DNA of 64,000 bases, from assembly GCF_003725995.1 (NCBI RefSeq), contig NZ_QIBX01000016.1, positions 1-64,000 on the forward strand, written 5' to 3'. Shown in pieces: positions 51,218-58,890 of the stretch. Source of the stretch: Slackia equolifaciens (lineage in GTDB: Bacteria; Actinomycetota; Coriobacteriia; Coriobacteriales; Eggerthellaceae). The stretch's first letter is position 1, and each line of letters opens with the position of its first letter. Made by a program: the position numbers and the translations under genes. The notes under the pieces are model-generated. The model ran no database searches. It had not been told where the DNA came from and was given only the letters and a program-made list of their open reading frames with translations.

Positions 51218-52408
51218 ATGGTTGTGCTAGGCGTCTTGGTTATGAACACGGGCACTCCCGACGAGCCTACGCCGGAGGCTATCCGGCCTTATTTGAAACA
51301 GTTCCTTTCCGATCGAAACCTCATAGATATGCCGCCCGCGCTGTGGCAGCCCATTCTCAACATGTTCATTCTTCCCAACCGCCCCAAGCGCACAGCGCCC
51401 CACTATCAGGCCATTTGGACTCCCGAAGGCAGTCCGTTTCTGCTGGAGTCGCGCGCTCTGGGCCATGCCCTGGAGAATCAACTCGAGCGCCTTCTGGGCG
51501 CTTCGGATGCCGGTTCTGCGAGTCAAGAGGCGGCGGCTAACGGTTGCGTGAAGGTGGCCCTGGGTATGCGCTACGGAAATCCATCCGTTGGATCGGCCAT
51601 GCATGAGCTGCGCAACGCCGGTGCGACTACCATTGTCGCCTTGCCTTTGTATCCCCAGATGACGCGTTCATGTGCGGGGACATGCTTCCAGGAATTCGAC
51701 CGCGCCTTCAAGATGGTGTATGGCGTTGAGCCTGATGGCTGCGGCGCGGCGGAACGTGGGGAATATGCGGTGCTTGGGGTTTCGACGAATCGCAAGTCCG
51801 CCCATGGGCACAACGGCGGCATGGAGGTCGGCGGTCCCGAACGCGACGAGTCCCGAAGAGCGACGATCGGCGAATTCGGTTCGGTTCCGCGCGTGGTGCG
51901 CATTGGCCATTATTGGGATGCTCCGGGCTATCTGCCCGCTCTTGCCCGATCCATTCGCGAGGCGTGGGATTACGTGCCGGGGTCCAAACTCGTCGTGTCG
52001 TTTCATTCCATACCCATGTCGCATGCGCAGTCGGGCGATCCATATCCTGAGCAGACGTTGGCAACCGCCCGCGCGTTGGCCGACGAGCTGGGGATTCCGC
52101 GTGGTGACGTGCGCCTAACGTATCAGTCGCGCTTCGATGGGCGCAAGTGGATTGGCCCCATGCTTGAGCCCACGCTGTCTCGTCTGGCGAAAGAGCAGGT
52201 CAAAAACGTCGCAGTGGTGTGCCCCGGGTTCTCCGTGGATTGCCTGGAAACGTTGCACGAGGTGGGCGATTTGGCGGCGCGCCATTTTGCCGAGGAGTGC
52301 GGGCGATCTGGCAACGCGGGGGCGCGGTTCTCGTATATTCCCGCCTTGGGCGCAAGTCCCGCCCTGGTGGAGGTGCTTGCCCATCTGGTGGCGGCGCGCG
52401 CACAGTAA
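51218..52408 (+). CDS. hemH: Ferrochelatase
   Basis: This protein of about 396 residues is a ferrochelatase (coproporphyrin type in actinobacteria) that inserts iron into a porphyrin. Family segments are visible: VLGVLVMNTGTPDEP at the start, AIWTPEGSPFLLESR, MRYGNPSV, VALPLYPQMTRSCAG, VVSFHSIPMSHAQSGDPY with the catalytic His, and VVCPGFSVDCLETLHEV with its Glu. A 50-residue insertion (about 170-220, including STNRKSAHGHNGG) interrupts the fold between conserved blocks and looks non-homologous. ATG 51218 is chosen because it includes the first beta strand. No other haem genes are near. Confidence 0.9.
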   Translation: MVVLGVLVMNTGTPDEPTPEAIRPYLKQFLSDRNLIDMPPALWQPILNMFILPNRPKRTAPHYQAIWTPEGSPFLLESRALGHALENQLERLLGASDAGSASQEAAANGCVKVALGMRYGNPSVGSAMHELRNAGATTIVALPLYPQMTRSCAGTCFQEFDRAFKMVYGVEPDGCGAAERGEYAVLGVSTNRKSAHGHNGGMEVGGPERDESRRATIGEFGSVPRVVRIGHYWDAPGYLPALARSIREAWDYVPGSKLVVSFHSIPMSHAQSGDPYPEQTLATARALADELGIPRGDVRLTYQSRFDGRKWIGPMLEPTLSRLAKEQVKNVAVVCPGFSVDCLETLHEVGDLAARHFAEECGRSGNAGARFSYIPALGASPALVEVLAHLVAARAQ

Positions 52409-52724
52409 CCCGCACGCGCAATTGGACGCCTGGCGACCAGCGTGCCTGCGGCGGCGTGCGTCACAGGCGGGTGCGGCGCGGGATAGCGCAAGACCGGCCG
52501 GCGCGCCTGCAGTTGTGCGCCCGTGGTGCGCGATTCGCCAAGAGGCGTATGTCGCTCGGCTGCCCTTGATTCATTCCGCGTTTTTTCGCCAGTTTCCCCA
52601 GGACGCTTGACCTGAAGTGCGCTCCAAGTGATTCAATGCCGTTGAACAGGAGTCCGCCGGGCTGCTTGGCTTGGCGGCAGCTGGCGTGCTCAAGAAGAGC
52701 GCGCCTGGAGAAGGGGTGGCCACC

Positions 52725-53159
52725 ATGAAGATTGCCGAAGTGAGCAAGCGCTACGATATCTCTGCCGATACGCTGCGGTATTACGAGCGCGTGGGGCTTT
52801 TGCGCCATGTTCCGCGTACCGACAGCGGAATCCGCGAATACAACGAGATGAACTGCAGCACCATCGAGTTTCTGAAATGCATGCGTGCGGCGGGCGTGTC
52901 CATCGAGGCGCTGATTGAATACATGGATTTGTTTGACGAGGGCGAAGATACGGCGCCTGCGCGCAAGGCGCTGCTCGAGGAGCAACGCGACCTGGTGCGT
53001 GCGCGCATCGCAGATTTGCAGGCCGGGCTCGATCGCCTGAACTATAAGATCGCCAACTACGAGACCATCATCTTAGAGGCGGAAAAATCCATGCGTCCCG
53101 GCGCTGAGTCCGCTCAGCCGGGCTCGCATATGTGCGAATCGTGCGGCGACAAGGAGTAG
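52725..53159 (+). CDS. MerR-family regulator
   Basis: This 144-residue protein has the MerR winged helix (MKIAEVSKRYDISADTLRYY, YERVGLL, REYNEMN), a coiled-coil dimer helix and a C-terminal tail with CESCGDKE. The tail cysteines could bind a metal or thiol, but family members without them also exist. GGAGAAGGGG precedes ATG 52725. It starts a run with larE, larB and larC, so it may control nickel-pincer cofactor synthesis. The 52409-52724 gap shows no other feature. Confidence 0.88.
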   Translation: MKIAEVSKRYDISADTLRYYERVGLLRHVPRTDSGIREYNEMNCSTIEFLKCMRAAGVSIEALIEYMDLFDEGEDTAPARKALLEEQRDLVRARIADLQAGLDRLNYKIANYETIILEAEKSMRPGAESAQPGSHMCESCGDKE

Positions 53160-53161
53160 GG

Positions 53162-53767
53162 ATGGCCTTGACGTGGGAGGACGCCGTATGCGGTCTTGAC
53201 CCCAACGAGCGATACGGCCTGGCGTTTTCCGGCGGCTGCGACTCGTCGTTCCTGCTTGCCGCCATGTGCCGCGCCGGGCTGGATGTGAAGGCGTATATGG
53301 TAATGACGGCGTTTCAGGCGCCGTTTGAGCTGGATGATGCGCGGCGTGTCGTGGAGGAAGTGGGCGCGGAGTTCGAGCTCATGCGAGCCGATGTTCTTTC
53401 GCAGAAGGACGTGTGCGCCAATCCGCCTGATCGGTGCTATTTGTGCAAGCGGTTCATCTTTGGCGAGGTGCTTGCCGCGATGGGGCGCGACGGACGGCGC
53501 GTGCTGCTCGACGGCACGAATGCATCTGACGATCCGGCCCGCCGGCCGGGTTTTCGCGCGCTGGCCGAGATGGGCGTCCGTTCGCCCTTGCGCGATGCGG
53601 GGTTCACGAAAGAGAATGTGCGCGAGGCGTCGCGCGCGATAGGTCTCTCCACTGCCGACAAGCCTAACTTTTCGTGCTTTGCCACTAAAGTTTCTGAGGG
53701 GCAGCGAATTGACCGAGCGTCGCTTGAAGCGGCGGCACATGCACTGGGGATGGAGCTGTGTCTCTAG
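53162..53767 (+). CDS. larE: LarE-type sulfur transferase, C-terminally short
   Basis: This 201-residue protein is a PP-loop sulfur-inserting enzyme of nickel-pincer nucleotide synthesis. The PP-loop YGLAFSGGCDSSFLL, NPPDRCYLCKRFIFGEV, LLDGTNASDD and KPNFSCFATK with the probable sacrificial cysteine are present. Relatives have 250-280 residues, so about 50-70 C-terminal residues are missing; the frame ends cleanly at TAG without an obvious shift. It begins two bases after the MerR stop and precedes larB. Confidence 0.85.
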   Translation: MALTWEDAVCGLDPNERYGLAFSGGCDSSFLLAAMCRAGLDVKAYMVMTAFQAPFELDDARRVVEEVGAEFELMRADVLSQKDVCANPPDRCYLCKRFIFGEVLAAMGRDGRRVLLDGTNASDDPARRPGFRALAEMGVRSPLRDAGFTKENVREASRAIGLSTADKPNFSCFATKVSEGQRIDRASLEAAAHALGMELCL

Positions 53768-53825
53768 TTGTATCCAGTGTGCTCAAAGATCTTGAAATAA
53801 ATTAAGTTTCTGAAAGAGAGCAGAA

Positions 53826-54566
53826 GTGTCGGAAGAAACTATTGATGGAGGGGTCAGCCCTCAGGGATATGTTGATTTGGGCTACGCCAAGCCGGATACG
53901 CAGCGCGAAGAGCGCACCGGCGTCGCCGAAGTGATTTATGGCGCAGGTAAAACCGCTGATCAGATTGCGGGCATCGTGGGCGCGTTGCGCGGGGCAGGGC
54001 AGGAGCGCGTGCTGATTACGCGCCTCGACGCAGATAAAGCGTCTGAGGTGCAGGGCCTTCTCGCGAATCGCGATGCCGAAGAATTCGAATACCGCGACAC
54101 GCCTCGCATCGCTATCGTGGGCGGCCTGCCCGAGCCCGATGGCGATGCCTACGTGTGTATTGCGTGCGCCGGAACGAGCGATTTGCCGGTGGCAGAGGAG
54201 GCCGCCGTGACCGCCGAGATGCTGGGTAGCCGCACCGTGCGTCTTTACGACGTGGGCGTTGCGGGCATTCACCGACTGCTCTCGCATGCGGACGATATCG
54301 CGGGCGCGAGCAGCGTGGTGGCGGTGGCAGGCATGGAGGGCGCGCTCGCAAGTGTGGTGGGCGGCATGGCGAAATGCCCGGTCATAGCGGTGCCTACGAG
54401 TGTAGGATACGGCGCGAGCCTAGGAGGCATAGCCGCGCTGCTCTCCATGCTCAATTCGTGCGCGAGCGGCGTGAGCGTGGTGAATATCGACAACGGGTTC
54501 GGCGCGGGCTATCAGGCGGCGCTCATTGACCACGCTTGCAAGCGTGCGGCGGAACGAAGGGGTTAG
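53826..54566 (+). CDS. larB: LarB-type nicotinate-adenine dinucleotide carboxylase/hydrolase
   Basis: This 246-residue protein is LarB, a PurE-like enzyme that carboxylates nicotinic acid adenine dinucleotide and releases AMP. The N-terminus (GYVDLGYAKPDTQREERTG, then EVIYGAGKT) and the PurE-type core (VACAGTSDLPVAEEAAVTAE, GMEGALASVVGG, PVIAVPTSVGYGASLGG) are typical. It starts at GTG 53826. It precedes larC by two bases. Confidence 0.93.
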   Translation: MSEETIDGGVSPQGYVDLGYAKPDTQREERTGVAEVIYGAGKTADQIAGIVGALRGAGQERVLITRLDADKASEVQGLLANRDAEEFEYRDTPRIAIVGGLPEPDGDAYVCIACAGTSDLPVAEEAAVTAEMLGSRTVRLYDVGVAGIHRLLSHADDIAGASSVVAVAGMEGALASVVGGMAKCPVIAVPTSVGYGASLGGIAALLSMLNSCASGVSVVNIDNGFGAGYQAALIDHACKRAAERRG

Positions 54567-54568
54567 GC

Positions 54569-56119
54569 ATGGGACGGATGCTCTATTTGGAATGCGCGTC
54601 GGGTATCAGCGGCGATATGGCCGTTGCCGCGCTCTTGGATTTGGGGGCGAGCGAGGAGCGCCTGCGAAATGCGTTGGATAGCCTGCCGGTCGATGGGTTT
54701 GAGGTGCGTGTTTCGCGCGTGAAGAAGTCTGGCCTCGACGCGTGCGACTTCGATGTAGTGCTGGACTCCGCACATGAGAACCACGATCACGACATGGCGT
54801 ATTTGCATGGAGGCGGTGATGAGGTGGCGCGCCTGTCGGGCGGCGGACTCGATGACGGATGCGCGCATGCACACCACCACGAGCACGGCCATCATGCGCA
54901 CGAGTCCGACGAGCGCGATCACCATGCGCAAGGCCATCACCATGAGCATGGCCATCACCATGAGCACGCGCCCCACGAGCATGACCACAACCATGAGCAT
55001 GATGCGCACGGGCATCATCACGAGCATCGCGGCATGCCGGAAATCGAGGCCATCATTCGCGATGCCGACATAACCGACCGCGCCAAGGAAATCGCCCTGC
55101 GCATCTTTGGCATCATCGCCCGCGCCGAGGCAAAAGCCCATGGCGTTCCGGCCGACCAGGTGCACTTTCACGAAGTGGGCGCAGTGGATTCCATCGTGGA
55201 CGTGGTGTCGTTTGCCGTGTGCTTCGACGATCTGGGGCTTGATGACGTGGTGGTGGAACGCTTGTGCGAAGGCCGCGGAACGGTACGCTGCCAGCACGGC
55301 GTGCTCCCCGTGCCCGTGCCTGCGGTGTCCCATGTGGTCGCCGAGGCGGGCATTCCGCTCTCCATCATGGACGTGCAAGGCGAATTCGTCACGCCAACCG
55401 GAGCGGCTATCGCTGCTGCCGTTCGCACGCGCGACGCATTGCCCGCGCGCTTTACGGTGGAGCGTATTGGCTTGGGGGCTGGCAAGCGTGAGTACGCGGT
55501 GCCCAGCCTTCTGCGCGCCATGATCATTCAGGAGGAGCTCAAGAAAGAATCCGATAATCCTATTGCGTCAGGTCGTTGGGCTGCGTCCAATGAAGTGCGT
55601 TTTGGTCTTGACGAGGCATGTGCGATAAGCGAGGCGCATATTTGGAAGCTCGAATGCGACGTGGATGACTGCACCGGCGAGGCGCTGGGCTTCACGATGG
55701 AGCGGCTGTTTACGGCCGGCGCGCGCGAGGCCCACTTCATGCCCATATATATGAAAAAGAACCGCCCGGCGTGGCAGATCCAGGTGATTTGCACGCGCGA
55801 TCGCATTCCCACGATGGAGGCGGAGCTGTTTGCGCACACCACCACCATCGGCATCCGCCGCACGCCCATGGAGCGAACGGTGCTGCCGCGTGAGGAACTT
55901 CGGGTGAGCACGCCCTTCGGTCCCGCTCGCGCCAAGCGCGTTACGCTGCCCGACGGCCGCCGCCGCACTACGCCTGAGCACGACAGCGTGCAGGCGTTGG
56001 TCGAGGCATCCGAATCGGCGCCGAAAGAGGCGGTTTCCGATGACACGCTCCAGCGCCCGCTGACCTATCAGGAGGCGTACGCGCTCGTCCTGCGCGCCGC
56101 GGAGGCGCTCGAAGGCTAA
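54569..56119 (+). CDS. larC: LarC nickel-inserting enzyme with His-rich insert
   Basis: This 516-residue protein is the nickel-pincer nucleotide synthase LarC, which inserts nickel into the pincer ligand. The start MLYLECASGISGDMAVAALLDLG and the VHFHEVGAVDSIVDVV segment are characteristic. Residues about 68-154 hold repeated His-rich stretches (HHEHGHHAHES and similar), likely for nickel storage or delivery. In Lactiplantibacillus LarC is split and needs a frameshift; here it is one frame. ATG 54569 is chosen; ATG 54578 is possible. No larA-type racemase is in the window. Confidence 0.93.
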   Translation: MGRMLYLECASGISGDMAVAALLDLGASEERLRNALDSLPVDGFEVRVSRVKKSGLDACDFDVVLDSAHENHDHDMAYLHGGGDEVARLSGGGLDDGCAHAHHHEHGHHAHESDERDHHAQGHHHEHGHHHEHAPHEHDHNHEHDAHGHHHEHRGMPEIEAIIRDADITDRAKEIALRIFGIIARAEAKAHGVPADQVHFHEVGAVDSIVDVVSFAVCFDDLGLDDVVVERLCEGRGTVRCQHGVLPVPVPAVSHVVAEAGIPLSIMDVQGEFVTPTGAAIAAAVRTRDALPARFTVERIGLGAGKREYAVPSLLRAMIIQEELKKESDNPIASGRWAASNEVRFGLDEACAISEAHIWKLECDVDDCTGEALGFTMERLFTAGAREAHFMPIYMKKNRPAWQIQVICTRDRIPTMEAELFAHTTTIGIRRTPMERTVLPREELRVSTPFGPARAKRVTLPDGRRRTTPEHDSVQALVEASESAPKEAVSDDTLQRPLTYQEAYALVLRAAEALEG

Positions 56120-56156
56120 AAGCGCCTGCGAACTGTGGCTTCGCTATGGCGGTCTG

Positions 56157-56165
56157 TGGTATCAT
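56157..56165 (+). promoter_or_regulatory. Extended -10 promoter before brnQ leader
   Basis: TGGTATCAT fits an extended -10. A transcript from about 56172 would run only some 45 bases before the terminator at 56190. Confidence 0.45.
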
Positions 56166-56189
56166 GCCTCCGCTTTGTAAGGATGTTGC

Positions 56190-56217
56190 GCTCCCGCATT
56201 CGTGCGGGAGCTTTTTT
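56190..56217 (+). terminator. Terminator directly upstream of brnQ (attenuator)
   Basis: GCTCCCGCA, a TTCG loop and TGCGGGAGC are followed by six T residues, and the brnQ ribosome site (ACGGAGG) begins at once after it. This favours either a larC terminator or regulation of brnQ by attenuation. Confidence 0.85.
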
Positions 56218-56231
56218 ACGGAGGGCAAGAA

Positions 56232-57614
56232 ATGTCACAGGCAACGATGGCGCAAGCGGGAAACGCGACGGTTCAGACCGCGGGAGCAACGGACGAAGCG
56301 GGTGCTCGCAAGAGGCTTGACCTGCGCAAAAGCCTGCTCGTGGGCATGACGTTGTTCTCGATGTTCTTCGGTGCGGGCAATCTGATTTTGCCGCCGCTTT
56401 TGGGCGCGCAGGCGGGCGAGGCCGCCGTGCCCGCCATGATAGGCTTCTTGGTAACCGCCATCGGCTTTCCCGTGCTGGGTATTGTGGCGGTGGCGCTCGC
56501 GGGCGACCTCCCTAAGCTTGCCGGTCGAGTGAACGCCCGATTCGCGCTCATCTTCACCGTGCTGGTGTATTTATCTATCGGTCCGTGCTTGGCCATTCCG
56601 CGCACCTCGTCCACATCGTTCGAAATGCTGGCGCCGCTTTTGCCCGAAGGCGTTCCGTTGAACGTGGCGTCCATCGCGTTCTCGGTGGCGTTTTTTGCCG
56701 TGGCGTATGCGCTGGCGATGCGTCCGGGCAAGCTCACGCAGGTGCTGGGACGCATCTGCGCGCCGGCGCTCATCGTTCTCATTGTGATTATTGCGGTGTC
56801 GTCGATTGCTATGCCGTTGGGCGAGCCCACGCCGGTGCGCGCGCCGTATGACAATGCGGCGGCTGTGCAGGGCTTCCTCAACGGGTATCAGACCATGGAC
56901 CTCCTTGCCGCGCTCAATTTTGGCATCGTCATCGCGCTGAACATTCGCTCGTTTGGCGTGGAGCGTTCCGGCGATGTGGCATTCGAGATTTCGCGCGCGG
57001 GCGTGGTAGCGGGCGTGCTCATGCTGCTCATCTACTGCGGCCTGGGATTCGTGGGCGTGGTCACGGCCGCCTACATGCCTGATGCGCAAAACGGCGCCCA
57101 ACTGCTCACGGCGGCCGCTACCGGGCATTTTGGGCTGGCGGGCACCATAATCATTGCGGCGATCTTTTTCATTGCGTGCCTCAATGTGTGCACGGGCCTC
57201 ATCAGCTGCTGCTCTACGTATTTCGCGGAGACGTTTCCCAAGCTTCCGTATGCGGTTTGGGCGGCGATTTTCGCCGTGTTCTCGTGCGTGGTGTCCAACT
57301 TCGGGCTCACGGCCATTCTCACCTTCTCGGTGCCGCTGCTCAATGCTCTGTACCCCGCCGCTATCGTGCTGGTGATCATGGGCATGCTGCATCGTGCGTG
57401 CGACCGTGTGCCCTATGTGTGGAAATGGGTCGTGGGCGTTGTGGCTGTTGAGAGCGTTATCGTGAGCCTTCGTGATGCGTTTTTCGCGAACGTGTGGCTG
57501 CCGTTTGACATGCTGCCGCTGGCCGACATCGGCCTGGGTTGGCTTGCACCCGCACTGGTTGCGGCGGTCATTGGGGTGGTGCATTCGCTCGCGCGACAGG
57601 GTCGCTCTCTTTAG
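56232..57614 (+). CDS. brnQ: Branched-chain amino-acid carrier BrnQ
   Basis: This 460-residue membrane protein is a Na+- or H+-coupled carrier of leucine, isoleucine and valine (LivCS family). The signature GMTLFSMFFGAGNLILPPLL is near residue 36, and twelve helices follow. The first 30 residues are polar and low complexity. GGAGG is nine bases before ATG 56232. A strong terminator lies just upstream, so its expression may be attenuated. The family assignment is firm. Confidence 0.93.
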   Translation: MSQATMAQAGNATVQTAGATDEAGARKRLDLRKSLLVGMTLFSMFFGAGNLILPPLLGAQAGEAAVPAMIGFLVTAIGFPVLGIVAVALAGDLPKLAGRVNARFALIFTVLVYLSIGPCLAIPRTSSTSFEMLAPLLPEGVPLNVASIAFSVAFFAVAYALAMRPGKLTQVLGRICAPALIVLIVIIAVSSIAMPLGEPTPVRAPYDNAAAVQGFLNGYQTMDLLAALNFGIVIALNIRSFGVERSGDVAFEISRAGVVAGVLMLLIYCGLGFVGVVTAAYMPDAQNGAQLLTAAATGHFGLAGTIIIAAIFFIACLNVCTGLISCCSTYFAETFPKLPYAVWAAIFAVFSCVVSNFGLTAILTFSVPLLNALYPAAIVLVIMGMLHRACDRVPYVWKWVVGVVAVESVIVSLRDAFFANVWLPFDMLPLADIGLGWLAPALVAAVIGVVHSLARQGRSL

Positions 57615-57837
57615 CTCTTGTTGAAGCAAGGGGGTAACCTGCTGCAGCAGGGCCTCTGAAGCTATTCGCTCAATTCGTTTCGATCAAGGCGAACGCTCCG
57701 TCGTGGGCCGAGCCTTTCGTCGTAGGGCCTGGCGCCCGTTGCGGCATCGACTGCCGCGCTATCGACCTGCCGTCATTTCTTTGGAACATTGCATGGGGCA
57801 CGGCAGCAAGAATCTTTGCACGCACAATGGCATGATG

Positions 57838-58131
57838 TGGTCAAATTTGCCCCCAATGGGCGGCTAAGCCGTTCGGTTTCGGCGAGCTGGTCAAATTCGC
57901 TTCGAATGGGCGATTCCCGCGTTCGCGAAGTGCTACTTATCGCCCGAATCCGACGGCCTGACGGGCCGGAATGCCCACAAACGGGAAAACGGGCCTCGAT
58001 GCTCGCCTCCCGAAGCGTCTCCGGAAGGCCGGAGGGGCATCGGTGAACCTGTACGTCGCCCATTCGAAGCAATTTTGACCGCGACGACGCCCGCGAACTG
58101 TCTAGCCGCCCATTGGAGGCGAATTTGACCA
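57838..58131. repeat. Nested inverted-repeat element 3
   Basis: Forward copies of TGGTCAAATTYGCYTCNAAT-GGGCG lie at 57838 and 57888; inverted copies end at about 58082 and 58131. Spacing is exactly 50 bases in both arms. Copies 1 and 4 match best (CCAATGGGCGGCTA), as do 2 and 3 (GCTTCGAATGGGCG). The outer ends read TGGTCAAA and TTTGACCA. The 57615-58334 gap has no gene that I can support. Confidence 0.85.
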
Positions 58132-58334
58132 TCCTGAGTCATTGCGAGCCGAGTTTAGATATCCGAGCAACAATCCGAGATATTTCTTTCGCGCCTTTGT
58201 GGTCGAGACTGTGTTGGCTCGGAGTCCTTTTCCTAAGAGTAAGCCATGTGCAACAAAATGTTTGTTAAGGTATACTCTTGAAAGTTAGAAAAAGGAAACA
58301 CGTATCGTAACGATGGAAAGCCAAGGAGGCGACG

Positions 58335-58826
58335 ATGGTGGAGATGGCGAGCACGTCCATCAAGTCAAACGTGTCTATCGAACTAAGCACGCCTATCGAG
58401 TCGAATACGGCAGAGAGTGTTTTTGGGGCGCCGGCGAGGCCAGGCGGCAGACGAGTTTCCCGCTGGGTTTGGGCGGCGTTCGGATTCGTTGCATTCGGGG
58501 TCTCGATGGCGGGCGTGGTTCTGCCTTTCATACCTACCACTCCGTTCTTGCTGGTGGCGGCATTCTGCTTCGCCCGCAGTTCGGAGCGCCTGAACACGTG
58601 GTTCAAGTCAACTAAACTGTATAAACGGGTGCTTGAAGGGTACGTACAAAAGCGCTCGATGACACCGAAGGCCAAGCTCACCATCCTCGTTCCCGTGACC
58701 ATTCTGCTGGGCGTCGGGTTTGCGCTTATGTCGAATGTGCCCGTAGGGCGCATCGCTGTGGCCGTGGTGTGGGCATGCCACGTCGTCTATTTCGGCTTTA
58801 TGGTAAAGACCGACAAAGGGGAATAG
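58335..58826 (+). CDS. DUF454 (YbaN-type) membrane protein
   Basis: This 163-residue protein matches the DUF454 family, in which two to three helices follow a short cytoplasmic part (GVVLPFIPTTPFLLVAAFCF, FARSSERLNTWFKST). An extra 40 residues at the N-terminus are polar. AAGGAGG precedes ATG 58335. It converges on the CydDC-like gene 64 bases on. The family has no defined function. Confidence 0.85.
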   Translation: MVEMASTSIKSNVSIELSTPIESNTAESVFGAPARPGGRRVSRWVWAAFGFVAFGVSMAGVVLPFIPTTPFLLVAAFCFARSSERLNTWFKSTKLYKRVLEGYVQKRSMTPKAKLTILVPVTILLGVGFALMSNVPVGRIAVAVVWACHVVYFGFMVKTDKGE

Positions 58827-58890
58827 CGTCGACAAAGGGACATTGCGTTTGAGCTGAGCGCCTATCCGAACAAAGTCGTCTTTGCGCTCC

